A stretch of DNA of 64,000 nucleotides from Carettochelys insculpta. Taxonomy: Eukaryota; Chordata; Testudines; Carettochelyidae. The position numbers and the translations under genes are program-made. The number at the start of each line of letters is the position of its first letter. Positions within the stretch are counted from its first letter, which is position 1. This document shows positions 1-12,126 of this stretch, piece after piece. The notes under the pieces were generated by a model. That model saw nothing but the letters and a program-made list of their open reading frames with translations, did not search any database and had not been told where the DNA came from. The stretch lies in the NCBI RefSeq assembly GCF_033958435.1, contig NC_134167.1:6654001-6718000 (forward strand), given 5' to 3'.

Positions 1-575
1 GACTTGAGGAATTCTATTATTCCCCTCTATTCAGCACTTAATTATCCTGTTGTTCAACACTGGTGAGGACACATCTGGACCACTGCATCCAGTTTTGGGT
101 CCTCCACTACAGAAAGTATGCAAGCAAATTGGAGAGAGAACAAACGAAGGCAACAAAAATGGCTAGGGGTCTGGGCTGCATGATTTGTGATAAAAGGCTG
201 AAGAAATTGGGCTGTATAGTCTACAGGCTAGAAGAATGAAGGACGATTTGATAGCAGTCTTCAACTACCTGAAAAGGGGTTCCAAAGAGGATGGAGAGAG
301 GCTGTTTTCAATGGTGATAGATGACAGAATAAGAAGCAATGGTCTCAAGTTGTGGTGAGGTAGGTCTAGGATGGATATTGTATTAGGAAACACAATTTCA
401 CTAAGAGTGTGGTAAAGCACTGGAATGGTTTACCTAGGGAGTTGGTGGAATCTCCATCCTTAGAGGTTTATAAGACCATGCATAACAAAGCCCTGATTTA
501 GTTGGGGTTGGTCCTGCTTTGAGCAGGGGGGTTGGACTAGATGACCTCCTAAGGTCTCTTCCAAACCCTAGATTC
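1..575 (+). mobile_element. CR1 LINE 3' end
   Basis: This is non-coding or decayed sequence from the 3' part of a CR1 retroposon in sense orientation. It reads like the amniote CR1 tail: a stretch for 'chest-pain-like' decoded RT C-terminus is lost, followed by the typical phrase region GTTGGACTAGATGACCTCC near 531-550. The 5' end lies outside the window. No intact reading frame remains. The element appears to stop shortly after 575, before unique sequence. Family recognition comes from remembered CR1 consensus wording, not from an alignment. Confidence 0.8.
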
Positions 576-633
576 TGTGAACTTAATATAGCACTCTAAA
601 TCAGGATTTCTAATCCCCAATCATTCTCATGGC

Positions 634-1373
634 TAGGGTGACCATATCTGCCTGTCCCAAATATGGGTCAGGGAGACGGCAGGGAGGGGTGGCTCCTCTT
701 GGCTGCACCATGCCCTAGGAAGCCCTCACTCCCTATCCTGTCAACCCCAGGCAAACAGCAGCCACAGGCGCTCCCCGCCGGGAGCTCCAGGAGAGTGGCA
801 ACCTGTGGGTTCTTGGGGAACAGAGACCCAGAGGAGCAGTGCCCCTTGGAAACTCCCAGCATGGAGCCCCAGGAGCTCGCAGCACAGAGCCCAGAGGAGC
901 AGCAACCCATGGGAGCTCCCAGCATGGAGTCCCAGGAAAGCGGTGACCTGCAGGAGCTTGCAGCACGGAGCCCCAGGAACTCGTGGTGTGGAGCCCTGAG
1001 AGATTGGCGACCAGTGAGAACTCCTGGCATGGAGCCCAGCGGGCAGTGGCAACCCCTGGGGGAGCAGCAACCCTGGGAGCTTGTGGTGTGGAGCCCTGGG
1101 AGAGCAGCGACCCTGGCGTGAGCCGCAACAAGTGGGACCTCGCAACATGGAGCCTGGGGGGTTGACCCCCAGGAGCTTGCAGCACGGTGACCCACAGGAG
1201 CTCGAGGTGCAGAGTCCCAGGGGAGTGGTGACCCACAGGCACTCCTACCCACACCCCAACCTCCAATGACCTATATATGGGACAATTCCCCTTTTAAAAA
1301 ATTAGTCGGGATGCCTTTTTGGTTTCCCAAATACGGGATCTTCCCAACAAATAGGGGACAGTTGGTCACCGTA
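634..1373. mobile_element. hAT-type MITE with internal GC-rich minisatellite
   Basis: The element has short terminal inverted repeats: TAGGGTGACCA on the left and TACGGTGACCA when the right end is read on the other strand. It is flanked by a perfect 8-bp duplication CTCATGGC at 626-633 and 1374-1381, which is the hAT superfamily signature. The interior (about 690-1250) is a degenerate tandem array of units built on GGAGCCC..AGGAGCT. The right arm is AT-richer and carries the block TCGGGATGCCTTTTTGG. Long frames here are by-products of the repeat and not genes. Partial relatives lie near 18425, 48630 and 52826. Confidence 0.82.
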
Positions 1374-1381
1374 CTCATGGC

Positions 1382-3056
1382 TCTTCTCTCCACCTGCTCT
1401 AAATCTGAATTGTGGACATGAGAATTGGACACCGTGTTCCAGCAGTGGTCACACCAATGTCAAATACAATAGCATTATCCTACCCAACAAGTGGGGGCAT
1501 GAATACCATGGATAATCTAATGAACTAATTTCAAAATGGGATTAGTACAGGATTTAATTACTCAAGGGACAGAGCCAGTATTTCCAGTCATTATAAAAAG
1601 GCCTGTGGTTTGTTTAGGCATTTCCAGATATGTGATCCCCTAGCACCTGGCTGGGATAACAGTTTAATACTGATTCCTTGGGGAAAGAGTACCACCTGCT
1701 GAGTCATGAATGCAATGTTCTTCTGTAACCCAGGATTGCTTTAAAGTTTTCCCATTCCAGTTACTGGCCAGGCTTGAGCTTACTGGATATGTGAGACCTG
1801 GTGACATTGTAGCTGGCATTGCTATGGCTCTGAATAACTGGAATTAATCTTCTCTTGCTACTAAATATCTGTACTTCAAGATCACATTAGTCTCAAAGTG
1901 CATGTGAAGTGAACTCCATACCAAACAGGCCCCCACTGGCTTATGGAGTTACTTTGTTTTTACTGACACCTGTGCACGACTACCAGCAGCTAAGGAATAC
2001 CTGAAGTCATCAGATGAAGTGGATTTCATTTGACTGAAAGATTCCAGATTGTCCTGGAGATCAAAGGCCACTGTTTAGGCAAAGCAAATGCAACTGCAGT
2101 GCAAAATCTCAGCACTGTCCCTTCTTCCCTTATTTATATAGATGAGCAAATGTGCTTCAGCTCTCTCTGTATGTTCAAACTGTTGTTGTCTAGGTTGATG
2201 TTTAGGCTGAGACTAAGGTTCCAGTTGTAATTTATCCTCTTAGCCAATGCTAAGTCATTTAAGTAGTCATCGGGTGGGAATAACTCCCAACCTCTGCCTA
2301 TCTAGTATGAGATATGGGGCAATGATATAAAATGTCAAAACATCTGGATAGTCCTTTATCAATAATTAATAAATACTGTTGTCCAGATTGCCAGTTGTAT
2401 GCGGAAGCTATTCAGTAAGTTATATTTATTTATTCTTGTTAAAAGGCGATTTCAAGCCTTTTTCTACTTCTGCTTCAAATAGATTATTGTCATATTATTA
2501 TGTGGATGAATGAGTTCTAAATGGACTGCCTTGTTCACTCATTACATCTTTGTTTGCATTCATTGCTTTGTCAATGCTTTTCCCAGTGATTGTAAAGACA
2601 CGGTGACAACTACTGAGGTTAAATTTTGAGTATGAGATTCCTAGAACTAGGCCAAGCAAGGTGTATTATATGATGCAGTTAGCTGTCTGATGCTCCTTGC
2701 TCTCTTCTCCTAAGAAAGATTCTTTAACATCCCAAAAGTCCTGAGCAAAGAGGAATATACTTCAAAACAGTGCTTCAAAATATGCTTTGAAATATGAAGC
2801 AGGAATCACTTGTGCGGGGCTGACTTCCTTTCTTATTCTCAGCTGCTATCTTGCATTAAAAAATGGCTAAATTTGTATTAAGTTCTTTTGTCAGAAAGGG
2901 ACATAAGCTGCAGCTAGTATGTATGGATATGCAATTGGCAAATGGGAAGGAAGGCAACTGAGGAAATTGCAAGTGAGATTGAAGATTAGGTATGAGACTC
3001 TTCTTCCATTAAGAGATATTACAAGTATACTTTGTGTGTGTTTTCCATCTGACACT
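1382..3056. other. unassigned intergenic DNA
   Basis: AT-rich sequence with no open frame that looks like a protein, no RNA gene and no repeat I can name. Confidence 0.5.
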
Positions 3057-3064
3057 CCCTATAT

Positions 3065-3391
3065 CGGTGTTTCTTAAACAGTGTTCTGCAGAAGAGCGAT
3101 GTTCTGTGAACAATTTGCAAGTGTGCCACAGGTGTTTGGAAAAATACACTGGTGATATATATTTTCTGTTATTAAAACCAGATACAATGTTCCTTCTTCA
3201 TTGCTATGATACCTGATTCAATTACTTCATTTTGGTTTTGCTGAATATGTTTATATGTTGTTGTTTTGGTTTGGTTTGGTTTTTTTTGGTGTGACAACGA
3301 CTGTTTTTTGAGGAAAATTTTCATAGGTGTTCCACATAAAATATATTATTGTTTGGTGTTCCATGGTCTCAAAAACTTTAGAGAACCACTG
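3065..3391. mobile_element. short hAT-like MITE
   Basis: The left end CGGTGTTTCTTAAA and the reverse complement of the right end (CAGTGGTTCTCTAAA) form imperfect inverted repeats of the hAT CAGTGGTTCTC type. The flanks CCCTATAT (3057-3064) and TTCTATAT (3392-3399) agree at 6 of 8 positions, as an aged 8-bp duplication would. No coding capacity. Confidence 0.6.
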
Positions 3392-3399
3392 TTCTATAT

Positions 3400-4028
3400 T
3401 ACTTATTTATGAAGGTTTTATGTCCTTTTGGAGTTTTGTATTTTTAAATCTTTTTATACTTGTTTATATTTTTTAAAATTTTGTAAGCCCCCTTGAATAT
3501 TTTAAATAAGTAAATAAATAAATGTAAGAAAATAACTGGTATTTTAATCCAGGTTCATTACTGATGATGAATAAATTATTAACAAACATAAATTATGTTT
3601 GTTTGTTTGTTTTTTGTCAGCAGGTCCAGTTGTGACTTGAAAGCACAAAAAAGGAAAATTGAAAAGGAAGTAACAAATCTTACTAGAACATTAACAACAA
3701 CAAACATAAAAATGCCCATTTCCTCTGTGATTTGTTTTCATACCCAGAATTTAGACCCAAGAGACCCGATTCTTCTTTCGTAAACTGATGTAAATCAAGA
3801 ACAATGCCACTGCAACCAGCGGAGTTAAGCCAATAGAACCAATGCACAAGAATCAGACCAAAGCAGTTTCAAACTGTTCAATTAAGTTCATCCAAACACG
3901 AGCTAAATACAGAAGAATTGAGGCTTAGGTGCTAGCTTTTGAAAGGGAGAATCACAATAGCTCTTTTGATTTACTTATGTTTGACTGTTACTGTGCTGTA
4001 GGAGCTATCCTCTACTATAACAGGAGTT
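3400..4028. other. unassigned DNA with a TTTG run
   Basis: AT-rich sequence containing a short (GTTT)n tract at about 3596-3613. No gene seen. Confidence 0.5.
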
Positions 4029-4041
4029 TGGTTCTACCCCT
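4029..4041. repeat. left target-site duplication of the LINE
   Basis: TGGTTCTACCCCT occurs here and exactly again at 8144-8156. The two copies bracket the LINE and define its ends. Confidence 0.85.
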
Positions 4042-7000
4042 CACTGGGACATGAGATCGGCACCTTCCTGGAGGACATGGGCCTGCAGCAGCGCGCGGCC
4101 AGGTGCAGAGAGGCCAGGAGAAGGGGGACCTGGGGGCAATGAGAGCTGATAGGGGACAGTGTGATGAGGTCAGGGGACATGGGAGTGGATGGGGGACAAG
4201 GGGGCGGGAAGGGGGAATCTGGGAGTGATGGTAGCTGATGGGAGGCAGAGAGGTGGGGAGGAGGGTTCTGGGGAGGTGAGGAGGTTGTCAGGCCACTGGG
4301 AGCTTTGGGGACACATGGTGCCAGGGAAGTGCAAGAGGTAGTGGGATCATTACCCACATTCTCCATGCCCCACTGCCTTGTGGGTTATCCTGGGAAGGAG
4401 CAAGGCTAAGAGAGTAAACCCTGACAGAAAATCCGGAGGGGCGTCCTAAGGAGGTTCTGTGCCAACTTCTGGCACTGACCAGTCAACTCCTGCAGCTGAG
4501 CTGGTACCAGACGCAAAGGTTATCCTCTCCTTTGGACTACATCAGTAAAGCCGAGAGGGGAACACTGGCATCTGGGCAGCCCAAGGTCCCAAAAAATTGC
4601 CCAGGCTCATGCCTGGAGAGGTACTCCAGCATTGCTTAACAGCGTTGAACCAACACGGGAGGTAACAGATACCAGTTATAAGCTCTTGCTCGAATGGCGT
4701 AGAGACCAAGCCCCAGGGGTTGCCTTCGATGGTGGGAGAGATCATCGCATCTCACTGGACAGTCACTGGCCGCCTCAAGCTGGACAGCCCCCATCCAGAA
4801 TGGTACTGTCCCACCATAGTTCACCTGCCTCACTGGGTGCATGAGGCTTAGGGTTCCCAAACCTGACAAGTGACTGAAATTTGAGCACAGGCAAACCAAT
4901 AAGAAAATCAACAAGAAAAGGAAACCATCAAAGTTTTAAGCTTGCTTGCTGGAATGTGCGGACCATGCTGACCGGTTTGATTGAAGATCGTCAGGACATC
5001 AGCAACACCCGAAAGACCACTGTCATCAATGAGGAACTGAAGAGGCTCCCAGTTGATATTGCTGCTCTGCAAGAGATGCAACTCGCAGATTCAGGATCTC
5101 TAAAGGAAAAGGACTACACCTTTTTGTGGCAGGGTAAAGCCCAAGATGAACCCAGGGAGTATGGTGTTGGCTTTGCCATCAGAAACACCCTTCTACAAAT
5201 GGTGGAATTAGTCATGGGCGGATCATAAAGACTCCTTCAGGTCATACTTCAAACTTGAGCCGGTCCTGTCCACCTGATCAGCGCTTACGCTCTGACCCTG
5301 TACGCCGCACTGGAAGTAGAAGACAAGTTTTATGACATTCTTAGTGCTGCCATAACGCAAATACCTGCTTGCGAACAACTGTACATTTTGGGTGACTTCA
5401 ATGCAAGAGTTGGAGACGATCGTGACCCATGGCCTTCCTGCTTAGGCCACTTCGGTGTGGGAAAAATGAATGAAAATGCACAGCGTCTTCTCGAACTTTG
5501 CACATACCACAATCTGTGCGTCGCAAACACATTTTTCCAAACCAAGCCACAGCACAGAGTGTCATGGAGACACCCATGCTCGAAACACTGGCATCAACTA
5601 GACATGGTCATCACTAGACGTGATAACCTCAAAAATGTCCTTCTGATACGCAGCTATCATAGTGCCGACTGCGATACAGATCACTCGCTAGTTTGCTCCA
5701 AACTCAAAGTGATTACCAAGAAGCTGTACCACTCTAAACCAACTGGAAGGCCCTGCATTGATGCCAGAAAGACAGCAAACTCAGAGAGAGCCGAAAAGTT
5801 CAGAGAGACCCTCGAGGAGAATCTGCACAGCAGCCCTGTGGGTGCCGATGTGACATCCAGGTGGCAGCATCTGAGGGATACAATTTACAACATGGCCTTG
5901 TCGGTGTTTGGAAGAAGAGCCAGAAATGCAAATGACTGGTTCGAAGCTAACTCCGATGAGATTATTCCAGCCAGAGAAAAGAAGCACACTGCACTCCTGG
6001 AGTACAAACGCTCGCCGAGCCAGAGTACCCTGCAAGCACTCAAAGCAGCCAGAGAAACAGTACAGAAGATGGCCAGGCGCTGTGCCAACAACTACTAGCT
6101 CGAGCTATGCAGCAGCATCCAGACCAGTGCTGACTCTGGTAATCTCAGAGGAATGTACGAGGGTATGAGGAAGGCATTAGGACCCACCCAGAACAAGATG
6201 GCACCTCTGAAATCCAATCTGGTGAAGTCATCGCTGAAAAAGCCAAACAGTTGGAGCGCTGGGTCGAGCACTACTCCGTGCTGTACTCACGCGAGAATAT
6301 TGTGGTTGATACAGCCCTTGATGCCATTGAGCTCCTACCAGTAATGGACGAACTGGACCAGGAACCAACTGTGGATGAACTGAAGAAAGCCATCGACAGC
6401 ATTGCGGTAGGAAAGGCCCTGGGCCAGGATGGTATACCACCAGAGATAATCAAGTGTGCCACAGACACTCTCCTGGAACCCCTACATGAGCTACTGTGCC
6501 TGTGCTGGAGAGATGGAGAGTTTCCACAGGATATGTGCGACGCTAATATCGTAACCTTGTATAAGAAGAAAGGAGACAGAAGCGACTGCAACAATTACCG
6601 TGGAATCTCCCTCCTAAGCATCACTGGTAAACTGTTCGCTCGCATCATCCTCGGCATACACCAGAAGATTGCTGAGAGGGTGTATCCCGAATCGCAGTTT
6701 GGATTCCGCGCAGAGAGATCGACCGTTGACATGGTCTTCTCTCTGAGGCAGCTGCAGGAGAAATGCAGGGAGCAGAGGAAGCCACTCTATATTCCCTTCA
6801 TCGACCTGACCAAGGCCTTCGACTTGGTCAGCAGAGATGGACTGTTCAAACTGCTCCACAAGATAGGCTGTCCACCACGGTTACTCAAGATGATCCAGTC
6901 TTTCCACGCATACGTGAGAGGAACCGTCTAATATGACAGCACATCATCTGATGTTTTCAGCATGAAACAAGGATGCGTCCTTGCTCCGACATTGTTCGGG

Positions 7001-8143
7001 ATCTTCTTTGCGCTCCTCCTGAAGCACGCCTTTGGATCTTCAACAGAGGGCATCTTTTTGCACACAAGATCTGATGGGAAACTGTTTAATCTTTCAAGGC
7101 TGAAAGCTAAATCCAAGGTGCGGGAAGTCCTCATCAGAGAGATGCTGTTCGCAGATGACGCTGCTGTAGTGTCACACACAGAAGATCAGCTTCAGAAATT
7201 GCTGGATCAGTTCTCCAAAGCATGCAAGGACTTCGGGCTTTCCATCAGCCTAAAGAAGACAAATGTACTTTCTCAGGACGTTGTTGACCCTCCATCAATC
7301 AGCATTGACTACTATTCGTTAGAGGTCATCCACGAGTTCGTTTACCTTGGGTCCACGATCACTGACACCCTGTCATTGGAGTCTGAGCTAAATAGGAGGA
7401 TCAGAAAAGCAGCCATAACTCTGTCCAGGCTCAGCAAGAGAGTGTGGAATAACATCAAGTTGTACACCCACACCAAAATGCAAGTCTACAGAGCCTGAAT
7501 CCTCAGCACCCTCCTTTACGGCAGCGAGTCTTGGATCCTGTACGCCCGTCAAGAAAAGAGGCTGAACGTCTTCCACTTGCGCTGCCTCAGGCTCATCCTT
7601 GGAATATCACAGAAGGGCAGAGCATCCAACACCACCGACCTTGAGCAAGCTGGAATCCCAAATGTGCATACCCTCCTCAGGCAGTGGTGGCTCTGCTGGC
7701 TTGGCCACTTCCACAGGATGAATGATGGAAGGATCCCAAAAGACATCCTGTATGGTGAGCTAGCCTCTGGCAAACGACCTCCCGGATGCCCCCAGTTGTG
7801 CTACAAAGATGTTTGCAAGAGGGACCTCAGGGAGGTAGACATCAAGCCAGACAGTTGGGAGGCGCTGGAAGACGATCGCAGAAGATGAAGGCAGGAACTA
7901 CACAAGGGCCTTCAGAAGGGTGAGATGAGGATCAGATAGTAGCAGAGGAGAAGCGAGCCCACAGAAAGCACAGTAAGGACTTGCCAGACACCCATTACAC
8001 ATGCAACAGATGCAGCAAGGACTGTCACTCTCGTGTGGGCCTTCACAGTCACAGTCAACGCTGCAAATGATGATTCCAAATAGAACTACGAAGGGCACGA
8101 TACATAGTCTACATAGACTGAAGGATGCTACTGCTGCTGCTAC
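4042..8143 (+). mobile_element. near full-length RTE-like LINE retrotransposon
   Basis: The element is about 4.1 kb and is flanked by a 13-bp direct repeat (4029-4041 and 8144-8156), so both ends are probably original. A G-rich 5' leader (4042-4880) contains repeated GGGGACATGGG-like words. A single long coding region follows, running endonuclease, reverse transcriptase and zinc finger. The 3' tail is a short GCT-rich trinucleotide tract (about 8127-8143) instead of poly(A). A microsatellite tail, an APE endonuclease and a single ORF are typical of RTE-related LINEs. The clade name is my inference. The coding region is interrupted, so this copy is not autonomous. Confidence 0.82.
4881..8070 (+). 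pseudogene. LINE endonuclease-reverse transcriptase-zinc finger polyprotein, broken
   Basis: The APE endonuclease begins with CWNVRTM (about 4947-4967). It continues in the same frame with GDFNARVGDD (about 5391) and a TDHS motif (about 5676), and is interrupted by stops at 5226-5228 and 6096-6098. The reverse transcriptase lies in the next frame: NYRGISLLS near 6595, FIDLTKAFD near 6799 and the catalytic FADD at 7148-7159. In-frame stops fall at 6929-6931 and 7496-7498. The maturation-like tail (LYGSESW, then GHFHRM) runs to 7888. After another frame change a C2H2-type finger ends the protein at 7996-8070: CNRC, then HSHSQRC and TGA. At least three internal stops and two frameshifts make it a pseudogene. 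In a live copy the product would nick target DNA and reverse-transcribe its own RNA. Confidence 0.88.
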
Positions 8144-8156
8144 TGGTTCTACCCCT
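8144..8156. repeat. right target-site duplication of the LINE
   Basis: Exact second copy of TGGTTCTACCCCT, directly after the GCT-rich tail. Confidence 0.85.
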
Positions 8157-9245
8157 GTGAATCCATTTTTCATTGCACAGTTGTGGGTTCTGGATAAGCC
8201 CCATTATCACCTTTCACAGCTGGTTAGTTATCAGCATGAACATCCAGCATTCTCTCCCCTTCTCCACCCATAAGAACAAGTCATGAAAGGCAAGAGTGAA
8301 ACCTGGCCATAGAAAATCAGTCTGTGGTCCAGATATAGTGAGATTCAGTAAACAGTGAATCAAAGACATACAGACAAGACTGTATCTAGAATTGCTTCAC
8401 ACTTTATAGACTGCCCTGTGGCATGCTTGACAAATCTTTAACTATCTCCTGAAATACTGCTTGTAATTTAGCTTAATAGGCTTAATGTGTTCATAACATA
8501 AACCTTTTTGACTTTAATAGTGAACTGTCAGAATAAAGTTTAAAAATTAGCTTTTCAGCTAAACAGAAATCATCCACCTTCATATAAACCACTTTTTATA
8601 CTTCCTGCTATTTAATAAGAAATGGCTTCAGTTCCATACACTAATAAATTCCAGTCTGAGTCCAGTCAGCCTCTTTCGGGAAGACTGTAGATGCAGTAAA
8701 TTCTTTCATATCTGGCAGCACCAGGACCAGTGAGGTTGCCAGATTTTCAAATAGTCTGGATCATAGAGAGGTTTACCTAGCAATGCATAACACTAAACAA
8801 AAACAAGATTAGATATTGAGAAATATATCCCCAATTCCTTAAAGAACAAAAATGTATGCAGAGTACTTTATTTAACAACAACAGTAGAATTATATACTGT
8901 AAACTTATGCTATATTTGCTGTATTTATTTGTATTTACTGTCACTATATTGTACTTACGGAAAATGAAACTAAAATTTACTTATGATTAAAATGACAATT
9001 ATTTGAGAGTTCCAGATGATAGAATGCCAGATATGAAAGCATTTACTGTACTGTGTAATACAAAGACAATAGGATATATTTGTATATTGTGCCTATAGTC
9101 AAGGTATCCAAGAGTACTTTACTATACTAAGTTAATGAATATATCTAGGCAACAATGGAATCCTTCAAAGAATCAGTGATAGATTTCACACAGTGAGTAA
9201 ATACTTCACAGTGATGACGAGGCCAGAGACTCTCCAACTTTACAT
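8157..9245. other. AT-rich DNA with an imperfect inverted repeat
   Basis: No gene seen. Segment 8691-8717 (ends TTTCATATCTGGCA) and segment 9025-9052 (begins TGCCAGATATGAAA) are inverted copies at most positions. They may be arms of an old DNA transposon remnant of about 360 bp. Confidence 0.4.
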
Positions 9246-9248
9246 ACA

Positions 9249-9475
9249 AGCCGTGTCTACACGTGCACGCTACTTCGAAGTACCGGCACTAACTTCGAAA
9301 TAGCGCCCGTCACGGCTACACGTGTAGGGCGCTATTTCAATGTTAACATCGACATTAAGCGGCGAGACGTCGAAGCCGCTAACCCCATGAGGGGATAGAA
9401 ATAGCGCCCTACTTCGATGTTCAACGTCGAAGTAGGGACCGTGTAGTCATTGCGTGTCCCGCAACATCGAAATTG
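9249..9475. repeat. left subterminal repeats of Harbinger A
   Basis: Words related to GTGTCTACACG recur here at about 9254, 9314 and 9440, along with TACTTCGAAGTA and ATAGCGCCC..GGGCGCTAT palindromes. They are likely binding sites for the element's own proteins (inference). Confidence 0.6.
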
Positions 9476-9540
9476 CGGGGTCCTCCATGGCGGCCATCAG
9501 CTGAGGGGTTGAGAGACGCTCTCTACAGCCCCTCAGCTCA

Positions 9541-11735
9541 ATGGTGGCCGTGTACAGCGGCCCCTTAAAGGTCCCCGCCCCCTCCCTTTCTGTGCAGGAA
9601 GCTGAGAGAGCGTGCAGGCAGCAGCAAAAATGCGGCCAGCCTGCACGCTCTTCAGCAGCCCCAAGAACCCCCAGCGCACCGATGGCCGCCCAGCAGCCCC
9701 CCCAGCGCCCCCAGGGGACCCCCCCCAAGGGAAGCCAGGGCAGCCAGGCTGGCAGCCAGGCCGGCAAGTGGCAGTGGGGCCCCTCCTGGATGGAGGCCAA
9801 GCTTCGGGACCTGCTGGGGCTCTGGAGCGAGGAGGAGGTGCTCCAGGTAATGGGGAGCAAGAGGCGGAACGCGGCTGCGTTCACTCGGCTGGCTGAGGGC
9901 CTGGCCGCCCGGGGTCACCCTGCCCACACTCCGGACCATGTCCGGAGTAAAGTCAAAGAGCTGCGGCAGGGTTACGCCCAGGCCCGGGATGCGGCCAGCC
10001 GATCTGGGGCCACCCCCGTCACTTGCCTCTTTTACAGGGAGCTCAAGGACATCCTGGGCCCCCGGCACACCTCCTCCCCTCCAGCCACTCTTGACACCTC
10101 GGCTGAGGAGCCCCAGCAGGCCCCGGAGCCGGAGTCCGCCCCGGAAGTAAGCCCCGCACCCCAGGGGTCCCCCCTGGAGCCCACCCCTGGGGCATCGCAG
10201 CAGGAGGAGGAGGAGGAGGAGAGGGACTCCTCCTCCGCTGAGACGGGGCTGCACATCCTCCTCCCATCCTGAAGCAGCAGCCGGGCGTCCACCCCTGGGT
10301 GTCCCCGGACCGTGGGAGTGGACCTACAGGTATGTACCCCCCCCGGTGTACACCCCCGGGGTTGAGGGGCGGGGGGTAATAGATATGTGGCCAGGGCCCT
10401 CCACGTGCCCAGATGGCCATGGTCCCAAGGACAGCAGCGCCATGTCTCTCACAGGAGTGCATCAGCCCCTGCCCCCCGCCCCCCGCACGACAGTGCCATG
10501 CCCCATCCCCGGGGCAGGGGGGAGCGGAACCTCTCGGGTCCACCGGGAGGAGGGGGTGGGACACCCCGCAGCAGCAGCAGCAGCAGCAGCCGCAGCAGCA
10601 TGTGATGGAGTGGGGGGAGTGCAAATGCGAGACTCAGGCTAGATATGAGCAACAAGAGCCGAATAGCTCCCAGGGGCAAAGGATGATCCTGGGGCTACAG
10701 CTGGCAGGTGACACCTCTGCCCTGAACAAAGAGGAGGGAGGAGCCGAGCTGGCTTTGAATCGGGGGGGGGAGGGGGGGCCCGCAGGTAGATGCTAGGGGA
10801 AGGGAGAGCTGGAAGGCAGCCAGCCTGAGAAGGGGGAAAGCTACACACCAGAGGGGCACCCCTTGGGGTCTTCTCCCCAGGACGGGTTGGAAGGACTGTC
10901 TCTGACTGCTGTACTGTCACTCCTGGGAGAAACTGGGCATCTGTGGCCTAAGAAACCTCTCCTGTCAGACCCTGCTGAGTGAAGTGAGAGTCACTCCCAC
11001 CAGGAGACGGGGTGCAGGGCAGGGGGACCCGTGAACCCCATCACTCCCGGGGACGGGGATGGGGAACCTGCAGCACAGGGGTGGGGGGACAAGGGCCACG
11101 GCTCGGGGCCCACACTAACGCCTGTCTCCACTCTTCTTCCCCCGCTCCTGTGTTCCGCAGCTGCACCATCCGAAGGACCGGAGAGCGCCGGCGAGGCTTC
11201 AGTGGTCCCATAAAGCCCTCCAGGGCCATCACTTCAGGCAAGCCCCTCGGCGGAGGACCGACCGGCCCCATGGCGGGCAAGATGGCGGACCCAGCAACAC
11301 CACACGCCGGCGACGGACCCCCAGCTGCTGGCCATCCATCGTCGGCAGCTGGAGGTCGCGGAGCAGCGTCTGCGGGTGGAGCAACGCTGCCTCCACCTCC
11401 AGAAGCGGGCGCTGGCCTGGCGCCAAGAGGCATGGGGGGCCTACATGGATACCTTCAACCGCCTCGTGGACTACCTGGCCTCCCATGCCACGCCGGCCGC
11501 CGCTGTGCCCGCCCTGAGTGCGCCACCTGCTGCGCCACCCACTGCTCCGCTCGTCGCTGCGCCGTCCGCTGTCACCCTGCCACCCGCCACCGAGGGCCGG
11601 ACCGCCGAGGGACACCTGGGGCCAGCTGAGACTCGCCGGACATATCTTCCGGTCCGCCCGGCCCCCAGCCAGCCCTGGACAGGGCTGCGGCCAAGGCGGG
11701 GCTCCTGGCCGCCCACCCCCAGTGCCGGACTATAG
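9541..11735 (+). pseudogene. Harbinger Myb/SANT-like (trihelix) protein, copy A, broken
   Basis: Exon 1 opens at ATG 9541, with a second in-frame ATG at 9682 that is conserved in copies B and C. It encodes a proline/glutamine-rich leader and then a trihelix domain: SWMEAKLRDLLGLW (about 9781-9825), RSKVKELRQGYAQA, and FYRELKDILG near 10030. An acidic serine/glutamate tail follows. A TGA at 10270-10272 stands where copy B has CGG. The donor (ACAG then GTATGT) follows base 10329. The acceptor (TTCCGCAG) ends at 11160. Exon 2 carries a second stop, TAA at 11211-11213, before a helical stretch rich in leucine and glutamate (ALAWRQEAWGAYMDTFNRLV). In this superfamily the Myb protein binds subterminal DNA and brings the nuclease to the nucleus. 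This copy cannot make a full product. Confidence 0.8.
10565..10602 (+). repeat. (CAG)n in the intron of the copy A Myb-like gene
   Basis: A short CAG/CGC trinucleotide run within the intron. Copy B has a longer run at the matching place (27139-27181), so the tract length varies between copies. Confidence 0.7.
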
Positions 11736-12011
11736 GGGTGTGGGGCCCAGGACATGCCCCCCCCCTTGTATATAGTTTTGGGACTTATTTATTTGTGCCC
11801 CCCGTTTGCCCCGTTCCCCCCCCCATGTAAATAGTTCTCCCCTTCCTTGTAATCCCTGGTTTTCTGTTTTTTGTACATATAATATATGCAAACTTTTTTA
11901 TTATTCACTTATATAATAGTTTAGTTAGAAGGTCTTGTATATAGTTTGTTGTTGTTAGTTAAAAAAACAGTTCAAAGAAAGCCAGTTTCATTTCACCAAC
12001 AAGTGTGTGCT

Positions 12012-12017
12012 TTTATT
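12012..12017 (-). terminator. polyadenylation signal of transposase A
   Basis: AATAAA on the minus strand, about 110 bp downstream of the nuclease stop codon. The matching site in copy B has been lost by substitution. Confidence 0.55.
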
Positions 12018-12126
12018 TGTCCAGGAAAAGTGTGGGGGGGGTGTGCTGTTGGGTGCTCCGTGGTGTGGGCGTAGGGGCAGGGAGTGTTGTGGAGGAAGGG
12101 GCGGGCAGTGGGGGGCCTGGCAGAGT

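Noticed and set aside
663..1269. Several overlapping long frames on both strands
   Set aside because: They arise from a GC-rich tandem array with few stop codons. The translations are low-complexity Pro/Ser/Gly repeats, and the array sits inside a MITE with a clear 8-bp duplication.
9652..10642. Minus-strand frames of about 200 codons opposite the Myb-like exon
   Set aside because: Shadow frames caused by high GC content. The sense strand carries the trihelix domain conserved in three copies.
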